Part shown: in pieces, positions 46,901 through 57,494 of the stretch
Layout: every line of letters begins with the position of its first letter
How positions within the stretch are numbered: the first letter of the stretch is position 1
Assembly (NCBI GenBank): GCA_037176725.1
Contig: JAZBRS010000077.1
Span: 3,472,001-3,536,000, forward strand
DNA: 64,000 bases
Direction of reading: 5' to 3'
DNA from: Posidonia oceanica
Taxonomy: Eukaryota > Streptophyta > Magnoliopsida > Alismatales > Posidoniaceae
Translations under genes and position numbers: made by a program
Notes under the pieces: model-generated
What the model was told of the DNA's origin: nothing
Seen by the model: the letters and a program-made list of their open reading frames with translations, nothing else
The model's database searches: none

Positions 46901-48690
46901 GTCAGTCTGATACGAGGAAGGAAGCGAGAGGGACTTCGTCCGTCCGGAGCGAAGTCGCGCAAAAGTATAGCTCGGCCTTGTCCATCCAGTACGTGGAAGC
47001 AAGTGAGTGGGACTCCCTCTGTCCGGAGCGAAGTCGTGCAAAAGGGTTGCTTGTCCACGTCCATCCGGTACGAGGAAGCAAGCGAGCAGGACTCCGTCCA
47101 TCCGAAGCGAAGTCGCGCAAAAGGAGGGCTTGTCCTCGTCCGTCCGGTATGAGGAAGCATGCGAGTGGGGCACCGTCCATCTGTAGCAAAGTCATGCAAA
47201 AGGATAGCACGTCCTCGTCCGTCCGGTATGAGGAAGCATGCAAGCAGGACTCCGTCCGTCCGGAGTGAAGCCGCGTAAAAGGATAGCTCGTCCTTGTTTG
47301 TCCGTTACGAGGAAGCTAGCGAGCTGGACTCCGTCTGTTCGGAGCGAAGTCGCGGAGAAGGATATCTCGATCTCATCCATCCGATTTGAGGTAGCGAGAG
47401 AGCAGGACTTCGTCCGTCCGGAGTGAAGTCGCAGAAATGGGTAGCTCATCCTCGTCCGTTCGGAACGAGGAAGCATGCGAGCGGGACTCTGTCCGTCTGT
47501 AGTGAAGTCGTGCAAAAGGATAGCTCGTCCTCGTCCATTTGGTACGAGGAAGCAAGCGAGCGGGACTTCGTCCGTTCGAAGCGAAATCGTGCAAAGGGAT
47601 AACTTGTCCTCGTCCGTCCGGTAAGAGGAAGCAAGCGAGCGGGACTCCGTCCATTCGAAATGAAGTCGCGCAAAAGCCGAGCTTGTCCTCATTTGTACGG
47701 TACGAGGAAGAAAGCGAGCAGGACCACGTCTGTTCGGAGCGAAGTCATGCAGAATGAGGGTATGTCCTCATCCGTCAGGTATGAGGAAGCAAGCAAGCTG
47801 GACTCCGTCCGTCTGGAGCGAAGTCGCACAAAAGGATATCTCGCCCTCGTCCATCCAGTACGAGGAAGCAAGCGAGCGGGACTCCGTCCGTCAGGAGCAA
47901 AGTCACGCAAAAGGGTAGCTCGTCCTCGTCTGTCCGTTACAAGGAAGCAAGTGAGCGGGACTCCATCCGTTCGTAGTGAAGTCACACAAAAGGATAGCAT
48001 GTCCTCGTCCATCCGGTACGAAGAAGCAAGCGAGCGAGAGTCCGTCCGTCCAGAGAGAAGTCGTGCAAAAGGATAGCTTATCCTCGTTCGTCCGGTAAGA
48101 GGATGCAAGCGAGCGTGACTTCGTATGTCCGAAGTGAAGTCACGCAAAAGGAGAGCTTGTCCTCGTATGTTCGGTACGAGGAAGCAAGCAAGCGGGACTC
48201 CGTCCGTCCAGTGCGTAGTCACGCAAAATGAGGGCTTGTCCTCGTCCGTTCTGTACAAGGAAGCTAGCAAGCGGGACTCCGTCCATCTGGAGCGAAGTCG
48301 TGCAAAAAGAGGCTAGTCCACGTTCGTCCAGTACGGGGAAGCAAGCGAGCAGGACTCCATCAGTCCGGAGCAAGGAAGGAAGCTCGTCGTCGTCTGTCCG
48401 ATACGAGGAAGGAAGCGAGTGGGACTCCGTCCGTCTGGAGCGAAGTCGTGCAAAAGTATAACTCGACCTTGTCCATCCAGTACGTGGAAGCAAGCGAGCG
48501 GGACTCCCTCTGTTCGGAGCGAAGTCGTGCAAAAGGGTTGCTTGTCCACGTCCATCCGATACGAGGAAGCAAGCGAGCGGGACTCCGTCCATCCGAAGCG
48601 AAGTCGCGCAAAAGGAGGACTTGTCCTCGTTGGTCCGAAGCGAAGTCGCACAAAAGGAGGGCTTGTCCTACGTCCGTCCGTCGGTCTGAA
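37938..48690 (+). repeat. 79-bp satellite array, right segment
   Basis: About 136 monomers of the same 79-bp unit, in the same orientation and monomer phase as 2280-17354. It is therefore the continuation of that array beyond Element A. The same diagnostic variants occur in both halves: for example the GCTGGTCT-GTGCGGAGCGAAG variant near 41091 and 43617, and a GTCCCGAGCGAAG-like variant about 245 bp later. The last units (48570-48690) become irregular. The longest apparent open frame, 463 codons on the minus strand at 39312-40703, reflects only the stop-poor monomer. Confidence 0.95.
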
Positions 48691-48979
48691 GCATCGCATC
48701 ACCGTCACTTAGAGCCACCCAAAGCTCAACGCATTCCAGCATCACCCGCATCACTTGTAGCAGCATGGCACAAACCCGCATGCATACCCCTAGCGAAGTT
48801 CAGCGCACATGAGCACCTGCACCAGCACCAGCATTCGCATCAGCATTGCGGCAATGAGTCATGACTTCTACTGCATCCACCGGATAAGCGAATCACGTCA
48901 ACAACAAACTTTCCTCCCACCGACTTCAGGCGGGGTGTCTGGTCAACCCTAAGCAACGGCCTTGGTTCCCTCAACCTCA
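48691..48979 (+). other. 3' UTR of right Tat-like element
   Basis: The unique sequence between the satellite and the polypurine tract contains a CAGCATTCGCATCAGCATT run (about 48830) and the GGGGTGTCTGGTCAACCCT block (about 48935). Both are shared with the left flank (inverted) and with 63340-63520. No coding potential is seen. Confidence 0.6.
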
Positions 48980-48995
48980 CACAAGGAAGGGCATC
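48980..48995 (+). other. Polypurine tract before right LTR
   Basis: CACAAGGAAGGGCATC lies directly before TGTAGACACC and resembles the tracts at 1515-1530 (minus) and 63537-63551. Confidence 0.65.
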
Positions 48996-51430
48996 TGTAG
49001 ACACCTCATTTTCTGTAGTCATTTGTAGACTGTTTTCACTAGAAGAATGTGCTCGGTCAAGGCGGACCTAACCACTCACTAACCCAACCTAATACCCCAA
49101 AAACCTAGCCAAACACCACAAACACACCCCAATCAATCCAAACACCATAAGACCACAAGCTCAAGCCCACTGGTGGCCCAGGAACTCTAGGAGCAGGTTC
49201 AAAATTCAAGCTAGCAGACTTTGCATGTCTACACCCGCGTGAAGCTGTCGCGGATGTGTCTCGTGTGTAGCCACTACGATTGCCCAGGGTCAGTGGAATG
49301 ATTAAGTGGTCCATTCACTTTTGGACCACAGATTCCTTGCTTCCCATTGGCTCAAATGGATCTAAATTTGCACCATCATATTCCTGGACCATTAGCCCCT
49401 TGATGCCAAAACTATTTCCCATCAAATCCCTATCCTAAATCCCATCCATTCCTTTTGAATCCAGATCTGGATCCAACAGCTTGCATGTTTTTCCCATCCT
49501 ATAAAACAGGCCTTCTTCTCCGACGAGGCTCCTCTTGGCATTCTGTTGGCACTCCCTTAGCATCCTCTGAGCTTTCCTGAATCCCCAACACCCTCAGAAC
49601 TCCAGCACCTAGAATTCTAGAGCCCAATCATCGTCTTCTCTGGCCACCTTCCATTTCCACATCCATTCTCGAGAGCCACCTCCAAGAGCCTACCATTTTC
49701 AGCACCTGAGCCCATCCTAGAGCCCAAGTGAGTGAGAGTTTGCAGTCTAGAGCATTCCTCGGACCTCTGCCACCTCCGTCGTCGACCGAGCGCCGCTCCC
49801 CACGAGAGCACAGCTGCCGGACAGGGAGACACTACCAGACGTCTTTCACAGGTAGCCACTTCATCCCTTAGCCTAGATTGGTTCCCTCTAGCAGTGGTTG
49901 TTTGTATGTAGTGTGAATTGCCTATTTTTATTCCATTCATTTACCTGTTTGCTGGATTTTTTCCCTTTCCGATAATGGGTCGTCGGCCCACGCGAGGACA
50001 TTGGCCGTTGAGCGTAGAGTCTAACCCATCCCAAGTCATCTAGCTTCCTTTCATTTCCCTTCGCATTCTCCCACCTTCCTTCCACCCACCGACGTGTCCT
50101 AGTGGAGTTCCTCGAGTTCCCCGACCTCTACCGTGGCTGGTGGGACTTGGGAATTCTGGCGCAACACAGCCGAGATGGGGGAAGCTCTGGTGGTCGATAC
50201 CAATCTGCATTGCATTCCCATCCCTTCCTTATCATCTCCTTGCGCTCCACGATGCCCCAGAGGTGCTGTTTCGAGTCCACTGCCTCACCAGTGGTCGGTC
50301 GGGCTCGAATGCACCGGTGCCGAGCAAGGAGGATGGGGGAGCAACTGCTTACTTTCGTATGTGTGCATAGCATTCCTTCTCTTCCTCACTCCCTCCCGAA
50401 CGTCACTGATGCTTCAGAAGGATGATACCGTGTTCGCAGCCTCCCCTGTGGTCGACCGAAGACGGTCTATCCAGCACACATCCGTGAGGTCGGGGGTGAG
50501 AGGCTTTCCTTGATTTTAATCCCTGCATTGCTCCACCCTCTCTCCTTCTCTTCCTTTTAACTCCCCATGAGCCATGGAGATGTTCCAAAGGTCACCAACC
50601 CTTGCAATGGCCGGCCGACCTCCCGAACTCCGGCAGTGACATGATGGAGGTGGGGAGGACGAGTTGAGGGTCCCCTGCCTTGATTTATTGTACATCCTTG
50701 TTCCTGGATGATCCCTCTTGGTCAATCGATAGCTTCCATATCGATTTGAATCGATTCGGACATCCAATTTAGTGATGAAAGTCCACCATCTGAAACAAAC
50801 CTGTACCACGTGTTGATCTCGCGTGATGGTCTCGTGGATGGGTACCGCAATTTTACAGAGTCCTGACCAATGGAAAGAGCATTGATTTGATTCCTATTTT
50901 GCTTAATTCTTAGCTTCCTTGTTACTGATATGTTTCCAAAGCATGTTTTATTAGTCTATCATGATTCCATGGCATCCATCATACACATGTCCAATTGCAT
51001 GTGTCATTTGCATTGCATAATTCATCTTGCCTATTGCCGTATATCATTTGGCATCCCATTTGCCTACATAAGCCACACATTTGAGCAGAATGGCCTAGAA
51101 AGACCGACTCACTCAAGCACATTAGGGGTGCCTAACCCCTTCCCCATGCGTAACAGGAGTCCTTATCCTTTCTTTAGACCGCGATGACCTTGTGTCGCGT
51201 CTATTCGGGACGGATTTGCTTGTTTGCATCCTTTTTACACATTTTCCACATCCGATTTCCTCGTCTTCCGATTTTTAAATAGACTAGGTGGCGACTCCAT
51301 TTCTTTTATTTTCCCTTCGATTTTGCCCTTTTCGGTGTTTCCTTGAGTTGAGTCTTCCTTGGATGCACCACCTCGCTGTGATCAAACATTCCGTCTAGGC
51401 CCCGTGGCCGGCCGCAACGCTTGGTCACAG
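48996..51430 (+). mobile_element. 3' LTR of right Tat/Ogre-like element
   Basis: Starts TGTAGACACC after the polypurine tract. It holds a TATA box at 49500-49506, then an expressed-looking U5/R region. LTR core blocks GGGGTGCCTAACCCC (about 51125) and AGGTGGCGACTCC (about 51285) are the reverse complements of blocks in the solo LTRs at 18357 and 55479, so the three LTR families are related. The 3' end is at or near TTGGTCACA (51429), where a truncated copia LTR is joined. About 2.43 kb in total. No open frame here is a convincing gene. Confidence 0.72.
49500..49506 (+). promoter_or_regulatory. TATA box of right LTR
   Basis: TATAAAA lies about 505 bp into the LTR, comparable to the box in the left LTR. 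Confidence 0.5.
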
Positions 51431-51573
51431 TATGCTTTTAGTTTAAGTTTCAACTTCTTTACTCTATTCAATTTAACTTATTATTGCTTGTATTTCTTAA
51501 ACAAGTTTTTAATTCTGCTATTATCTTTAAATTCTCTATTCACCCCCTCTAGAGAAGCCTATAGATCCTTACA
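51431..51573 (+). mobile_element. Truncated 5' LTR of copia derivative
   Basis: 143 bp from TATGCTTTTAGTTTAAG to ATCCTTACA, matching 55050-55194 with a few differences. Only the last eighth of the LTR remains. Confidence 0.85.
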
Positions 51574-51574
51574 A

Positions 51575-51589
51575 TTGATATTAGAGCCT
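51575..51589 (+). other. Primer-binding site of copia derivative
   Basis: TTGATATTAGAGCC resembles the common copia site TGGTATCAGAGC, complementary to initiator methionine tRNA, with two or three mutations. It follows the LTR end by one or two bases. Confidence 0.7.
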
Positions 51590-51625
51590 TGTTTATCTAG
51601 GTTTAGATTTAATCATCTTCTAGAT

Positions 51626-53124
51626 ATGGCTTCATCTTCATCAAACTTTAGTAGTGTAAAGGGTCAAAGCATATATAGACCACCATTATTTGATGGAAAC
51701 AATTATAACTATTGGAAATGTAGAATGGTAATATATCTAAAATCTATCAATCTTGATCTATGGAATGTAGTTGTAAAAGGATTTACTCCTAGTAAGAAGA
51801 ATTATAAGGAATGGATTGAAAATGAGAAGAATTTAGCAACATTAGATGCTAAGGAGTTAAATATTTTGTTTTGTGCTATAAATGATGAATAATTTAATCA
51901 TATTTATAATTGTAGCACATCTCATGAAGCTTGGCATGTTTTAGAAGTCACTCATGAAGGAATAAGTCAAGTCAAAGAGACTAAAATCAATATGCTTGTT
52001 CATAAGTATGAAATGTTTAAAATGAAACCATATGAATCTATTGGTGATATGTTTACAAGATTCAATGAGATTACAAACAATTTGCAATCTCTTGGTAAAT
52101 GTAACTCTCAAGGCGCTTTAGTTAGAAAGGTTCTTAGATCTCTTACTCCAGACTGGGATAAGAAGACCACAGCAATTGAATAAGCAAAAGATCTCTCAAC
52201 ATATTCTCTAGAAAGTCTCATAGGAAACCTTACTTTGTATGAAGTTCAAATGAAGGAGAAGGAACTTGAAGATGCTCCAAAGAAGAAGAGTATTGCTTTT
52301 AAAGCCTCTATCGAGTCGGATGATTCAAAGGTAGAGGAAGATCTTGCTCTCATTACTCACAAGTTCAAGAATTTTTTAAAGGAAGGAAGATCTCAAAAGA
52401 AGTGGCATACGAGCTCAAACAAGAAGGACAAAAGAGAAATCAAGAAAAAGAAGGCACTTCAAGCAACATGAGATGATAGTAACTCTTCAACCGATGAAGA
52501 AATCTCATCCAATGCGAAAGTAGCTCACATGTGCTTTTTGGCAAAATCTAGTGAGATATCATCTTTAGATAACGTTGATGATTTTTCTATGGATGAACTA
52601 CGTATGCTTTTAATGATCTTTATGTGAAATATAAATCTTTAAATGTTAAATGCAAAAGCTTAAACAAAAGTTTTATTGATGTATCTTTTGAAAAAGAAAA
52701 TATTTCAAATGAAAATGATGAATTGAGAAGTAAGAATAAATCACTTGAAATAGAAAATGATATTTTGAAAAATGAATTGAACATCATGAAATGCAAAATT
52801 GATGTTTTAGAAAATGACATTGCATCATTGAAAATCAAAAGCCAAAGTTTGCTTAGTGATGTTGGTATGTTTACAATTAAAAAGAAAACTCTTGATATGA
52901 GGAAGTATATAAGTGAAAATATGCATAAAAAGGTTGTTCCATATGAAAATGATTTTTTTAGAGCTAAAAATAATGGAAAATATGAATTTATCATTAAGAA
53001 AGTAGAAAATAGAAGATGGATCCCAAAAGTTAAAAATGATTGGATTTCTAAGACTAACACATTGGGACCCAAGATAAAGTGGGTACCAAAATCTTTACTT
53101 GTTCGAAGTGGTTTAGGTGTTTGA
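51626..53124 (+). pseudogene. gag: copia gag pseudogene
   Basis: Starts MASSSSNFSSVKG. The N-terminal part (IYRPPLFDGNNYNYWKCRM) is the DUF4219-type Gag start. The middle is a UBN2/retrotran_gag_2-like capsid domain (LVHKYEMFKMKPYESIGDMF, then LRSLTPDWDKK). Stops lie at 51890 (TAA), at the end of TTAIE (52181-52183), and at 52469-52471 (TGA). A one-base deletion near 52600 shifts the frame. The last part is a Lys/Glu/Asn-rich coiled coil ending with GPKIKWVPK, the usual copia Gag C-terminal phrase. The CCHC zinc knuckle expected before KKKKALQAT is missing, so RNA binding would be lost even without the stops. Protease does not follow. Confidence 0.82.
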
Positions 53125-54056
53125 GGACACCTAGGAAGGAGAAGGATCATGGGACTATAATTCATTGACAAATGTCGGTAATCTTATTACCCTTTATATT
53201 GAAAAAGGTGCGTTTTATTTGCTTTAAGTCAAACATGATTCTTTAAAAGTTTTTCATTGAAAATTGAATGCTTAATGAAATTATTTGGATAGAATATCAC
53301 TCAATTCAGTTATCATGATTTTACATGATTTTTTTTTTATTTTTCCCATTTTATCTCAATTTTTCTTAAAATTATGTGTTTATGTTCTTACACAGAATTT
53401 GGTCTACCAAATTGCTTGCAATTGAAATTTTTATGATGTTAAGTTTCTTTATAGATCTTAAACTTGAAGCAAAATTCTTTATATCCTTTTCATCCATGGC
53501 TTGTGCTTATATTGATTATCTTATACCTTGTTCAAATTTTTAAATCTATGCATGATGAAGTGAGGGGGAGCTTTACTGAGTAATTCTTTGTAATCGATCT
53601 TTATTGATCTTTACAATGCACTTGCTTATATTGAATAATTCTCTTTACCCATGCTTGAAATGAGAGGGAGTTTATTGAATATCTTCTATTTCTATCATAT
53701 GTTATATGATTCATTGACTACCTTATGAAAGTTGATTTTTAATGATACTTATTAATATCCTTTATCTTTTGATAATGCTCTTGCTTCTGTTGCCTTATTC
53801 TTTGGATTTACGCCTTCTATTCTTTTTACTTATGACAAAGGAGGGAGATAAGGAATTGGGAGGTATTCCAAAGCTATTTTTTGAGCTTATCATGTTATTT
53901 TGAGTTAAGTAAATGGTTGCGTCATACTTGAGCATATTTGTGTTTTAACATGAATTATATCTTTTTTATATATTTTTTGTACTCATATAGTTAGGGGGAG
54001 CCATTTCCATAGCTTTGAAATATTTATAGTTTTGTCATCATCAAAAAGGGGGAGAT
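53125..54056 (+). other. Non-coding remainder of copia derivative and polypurine tract
   Basis: AT-rich with no pol motifs. Contains several GAGGGGGAG-like short purine runs (about 53562, 53990) and ends with AAAAAGGGGGAGAT (54043-54056), the polypurine tract before the 3' LTR. Pol appears to have been deleted rather than mutated. Confidence 0.65.
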
Positions 54057-54404
54057 TGTTGGCTAAATTAGCTTCATCTCGATTTTGATGATAACAAAAC
54101 ATATTTGTATGCTAACTCTTCTTAATAGGTTAAGGAAGAGTTCTTATGAACCTTGGAAAAATAAGAAGGCAAAATTGGCTAAAAGGAATAAATGTGGCAA
54201 ATTCAAGACGACTTAAGTCATCCTTAATTCAAATCATTTGAAGACTGGAGATCAAGTTCTTATTGTAATTCCTGTAAATGTAATTTTTTGTATTCTAAGA
54301 ACTTGTAATAATCTCCCAAATACCCCATTTGTACATTTGGAAAATAGCCAAAGCCCTAAAGTAAACCATTCATTGATTACACCTTTTTATAGGACTTTAC
54401 AAAG

Positions 54405-54575
54405 CATTTCGGCAAACCGAAAAATTTCGGTATACCGAAATATGGGCTTACAGAGGTTCACAACCGAGAACCAATTCGACATACCGAATTATTTTTGGTC
54501 TACCGAATTGCTCGACTATTGTAAACAATTGTGAGTCATTCGGTAGACTGAACCATTTTCGGCATACCGAATGAC
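54405..54575. repeat. Cluster of TTCGG-CCGAA inverted repeats in copia U3
   Basis: Five or six related elements: TTTCGGCAAACCGAAA, the perfect 16-bp palindrome TTTCGGTATACCGAAA (54425-54440), AATTCGACATACCGAATT, a TTTTGGTCTACCGAATT form, ATTCGGTAGACTGAA and TTTCGGCATACCGAAT. They sit 60-220 bp upstream of the TATA box, where U3 enhancers are expected. Confidence 0.8.
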
Positions 54576-54629
54576 TATCCGTTGGGGCACAAATTAACTG
54601 TTGGACATACACTTCCCATTCAATTTTCC

Positions 54630-54638
54630 TATATATAT
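54630..54638 (+). promoter_or_regulatory. TATA box of copia LTR
   Basis: TATATATAT is the strongest TATA match in the LTR, downstream of the palindrome cluster. Confidence 0.5.
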
Positions 54639-55194
54639 GGACCCCCTCTTAACACAAAAGAGAACCCTTCTCTAGAACTTCAAGAGCTATCTAATGATAG
54701 TTGTTTTCAAGCCTTTCCCATCATATTTCTTCAAGTTTAGCAAGAGAATCCCAATTCCATTCCCATCCTAATCTTGCTCAATTGTGTATTTGAGAGAGAT
54801 AAAAAGAGTTAGAGTTGTAATCTTCTTTTTCTTCTAGTATAAAAGCTTCTCCAGTTGTGAGAAAGAAAGACCGCGGTTTTTGCGGAGTCTTGGCGAGGGT
54901 TTCGTCAAGAGGCATAGAGGCGAGATCTTGGCTCAGAATCAAGATCGGACAAGAAAATTCTCGAGGTGTTCTCGAGAAGTAAACTAAGCCAGGGAAGTCG
55001 AACCACTATAAGTATATTGTGTTTTCAATTTCTCTCATCTCCTTCTTTGTATGCTTTTAGTTTAAGTTTTAACTTCTTTACTCTATTCAATTTAACTTAT
55101 TATTTCTTGTATGTCTTAAACAAGTTTTCAATTCCACTATTATCTTTAAATTCTCTATTCACCCCCTCTCTGGAAAAGCCTATAGATCCTTACA

Positions 55195-55478
55195 ACGTCC
55201 ATTTTAAAATGATATATTGTTATTTTAGATTAAAAAAACATGATTTTAAGTAAGTTATCACATTTTTAAATGTTATAGATATATTTAATTCAAAATAATA
55301 TTTAAAAATGAAGATAATCTAGAAATATTTGAGTAGTTAAGAATTTAGACTAAGTCAAAAGTATCCATAAAACTATTTAACTTCTCCCACGAAATTATAG
55401 AAGATATTAATTTTAAATATAAGTTAATAAGTAAGCTTGTGTTTAAATTTAAAATTCCTATAAATATATTTTCGTTAT
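55195..55478. other. AT-rich sequence between copia LTR and solo LTR
   Basis: No gene or repeat recognised. It continues at 58636 after the solo LTR, judging from the near-matching target duplication GTTAT/GTTAC. It may be host DNA or part of the 5' LTR of Element C. Confidence 0.5.
55474..55478. other. Probable target site duplication GTTAT
   Basis: GTTAT before TGTAGTAATCC pairs with GTTAC at 58631-58635, four of five bases identical. Confidence 0.6.
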
Positions 55479-56314
55479 TGTAGTAATCCTGAAATACGGA
55501 TCGTCCATGCACGATGCCAAAGCTCGCGTGCACCGATCGGAAATAGGTTCACTATATGCGGTTGGATCCAAGGAAGGAAACTCTACTCAGAAACGCTGGC
55601 AAAAGAGGAAAAAGAATGATAAGACAAATCAAAGTCGCCACCGTGTCTATTAAATTGGGAGACAAGGAAAACCAGGGAAATGCATGGAAACCATGCGAAA
55701 AGATGCAAAAAGGGATGCGATGCTATGCAATGCAATGCTATGCTATGCTATGACTCGTGCCTAGGATGAGGGCATAATGGTCATTACGGGCCAAGAGAAA
55801 GGGCAAGGACTTCTGTTATGCACGGGGAAGGTGTTAGGCACCCTCGATACGTCCGAGAATCGGTCTTTCTTAGGCTATTCTTGCTCGCATATGCAGGAAT
55901 TTCAGCAAGGATTGCCTTTAACTGTACGCCCGAGAGCGATAGATGCTATGCATGCCTAATGCTTTAAATGTCTAAATGCCTGAATGCTATGCATGGGAAA
56001 TTAAACGTGCAGCCTATGTACTCAGCAGCGCTGCTAGTGTTCCGAACGGGCAAGCCCTGGTTCGTAAGAACTCCTAGGCAGTAAACATCATCACCCTAAA
56101 TGCAAATGCAAGCGATAAAACAAAACAGCGATGAAAACCTTGCAATGCGAAGCGACGCGCAAAGGAAAGCAAGTCCAAGGCGGGGCGTAAAGCCAAAAAC
56201 GAGGGTCCGACAACATGCATGGGTGTCAAGGTATGCATCGGAGGTGATAAAATGTAGAAAGTGACAAGCGAAACCAAATCGGCGCTTTAAAACAAAGTTC
56301 AACCAACTGCAAGT

Positions 56315-56372
56315 GTTGGACGTAGCAATGACATGCGTCCAATGTTGGACGCAGGGACAGAGGGCGTCCAAC
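56315..56372. repeat. Twin-hairpin module 16
   Basis: Arms are GTTGGACGT, GCGTCCAAT, GTTGGACGC, GCGTCCAAC. Loops are AGCAATGACAT and AGGGACAGAGG. Confidence 0.9.
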
Positions 56373-56562
56373 ACTTACTGGAGGCAAACAGCACAGAATA
56401 CATGCAATTTTGGAAATCGATGCGTTCTAGATGCATGAATGCTATGCAAGTGCAACATGGCAATGGCAGATATGCAAATCATGCTAGGCAAGCAAGATAA
56501 ATAATCAGAAAAGGTTTAGGAGCAAGAGGCAAGCATAAACAGGACTTAAAATGCTGCAGAGT

Positions 56563-56620
56563 GTTGGATGCTAGTACACTCAGCGTCCAACATAGGACGC
56601 CAGAGCATTCTGTGTCCAAC
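56563..56620. repeat. Twin-hairpin module 17
   Basis: Arms are GTTGGATGC, GCGTCCAAC, ATAGGACGC, GTGTCCAAC. Loops are TAGTACACTCA and CAGAGCATTCT. Confidence 0.9.
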
Positions 56621-56772
56621 ACTTAGCCAACTGAAACATGCAAACTGCAACATGCAAGATGGTAAAAATGCGATGCAAACCTACAAGCAACTGAAATAAA
56701 ACCCATGGAATAGCATGCACACACATGGGCTAGCCAAACATCCCTAAATAATGCAAGCAGATGAACTGGGGA

Positions 56773-56830
56773 GTAAGACGCGAGCTCCAGTAGCATCCAA
56801 CATAGGACGTTGGGAACTCTAGCGTCCTAC
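56773..56830. repeat. Twin-hairpin module 18
   Basis: Arms are GTAAGACGC, GCATCCAAC, ATAGGACGT, GCGTCCTAC. Loops are GAGCTCCAGTA and TGGGAACTCTA. In the second hairpin TAGGAC faces GTCCTA, a paired change from TTGGAC/GTCCAA. Confidence 0.88.
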
Positions 56831-57012
56831 ACCCAGGTTCATCAAACTGAGCCAAGGAAATGAGAAACAGACCCAGATCAAAGCAAGATTAAAGGCATAG
56901 CATGTGAATAACATAAATGGAAGCATGCAAGATGATCCACGCAGATATAGCATTCAAACTAGAAAAGTAAAGCATCATGCAAACATCAAAGCAAAGGCTG
57001 CCATGCATATGG

Positions 57013-57070
57013 ATAGGATGCGGCTACCAACTGCATTCAACATTGAACGCAGCTAACAACAGCATCCAAC
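57013..57070. repeat. Twin-hairpin module 19
   Basis: Arms are ATAGGATGC, GCATTCAAC, ATTGAACGC, GCATCCAAC. Loops are GGCTACCAACT and AGCTAACAACA. In the first hairpin GATGC faces GCAT-, keeping those pairs. Confidence 0.85.
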
Positions 57071-57244
57071 ACAGGCAAGAGGCAGGCACGCCAAACTGCA
57101 GAAAGAACTAGCCCAAAAAACCACTTAAGCATACATACAAGCTACTGAAACTAGGCTAAACCAAGGCATGTATACATGGATCAAGTAAGCATCTTAAATA
57201 CATGTAATATTTGAGCATTTAAACAGGTGCAAGCAAGCAGAAGC

Positions 57245-57302
57245 ATAGGACGCTGGATACACCAGCGTCCAACGTAGGACGCGATGCATTCCAGTGTCCT
57301 AC
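57245..57302. repeat. Twin-hairpin module 20
   Basis: Arms are ATAGGACGC, GCGTCCAAC, GTAGGACGC, GTGTCCTAC. Loops are TGGATACACCA and GATGCATTCCA. The second hairpin pairs GTAGGAC with GTCCTAC. Confidence 0.9.
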
Positions 57303-57494
57303 ACAGGGAAGCAGCAAGGCAAAACATATGCATGCAACAATGGATCCAAACTAAGATCAAAGCCCTATATTAGACATGGCATGGCACCTAGGGGCATGCA
57401 AGAAAGCTAGTGACAATAATCCACAGATAAAAACATTTAGACTACAGCAATATAGGAGCAAAGCAAGAAAATAAACAAGCTGGCATGCAGGGGT

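Larger units (their letters stand above)
51431..55194 (+). mobile_element. Non-autonomous Ty1/copia derivative
   Basis: Order: truncated 5' LTR (51431-51573), primer-binding site, broken gag (51626-53124), about 0.9 kb of non-coding sequence, polypurine tract and a 3' LTR (54057-55194). Protease, integrase and reverse transcriptase are absent. The 5' LTR has lost about 1 kb at its left end, so no target duplication can be checked; the left junction falls at the end of the right Tat LTR. AT-rich and clearly different in composition from the Tat elements around it. Confidence 0.85.
54057..55194 (+). mobile_element. 3' LTR of copia derivative
   Basis: 1,138 bp from TGTTGGCTAAATTAG to CCTTACA. 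It has a TATATATAT box at 54630-54638 and, upstream of it, a cluster of CGGTATACCG-type inverted repeats (54405-54575). Confidence 0.85.

Noticed and set aside
2280..48690. Centromere call based on the long satellite
   Set aside because: Array length and heterochromatic nesting are compatible, but a 79-bp unit and one locus do not show centromere function; CENH3 data would be needed.
49617..50809. Overlapping frames of 60-126 codons in the right LTR
   Set aside because: They lie on both strands and overlap each other inside LTR sequence; none shows a domain or splice structure.
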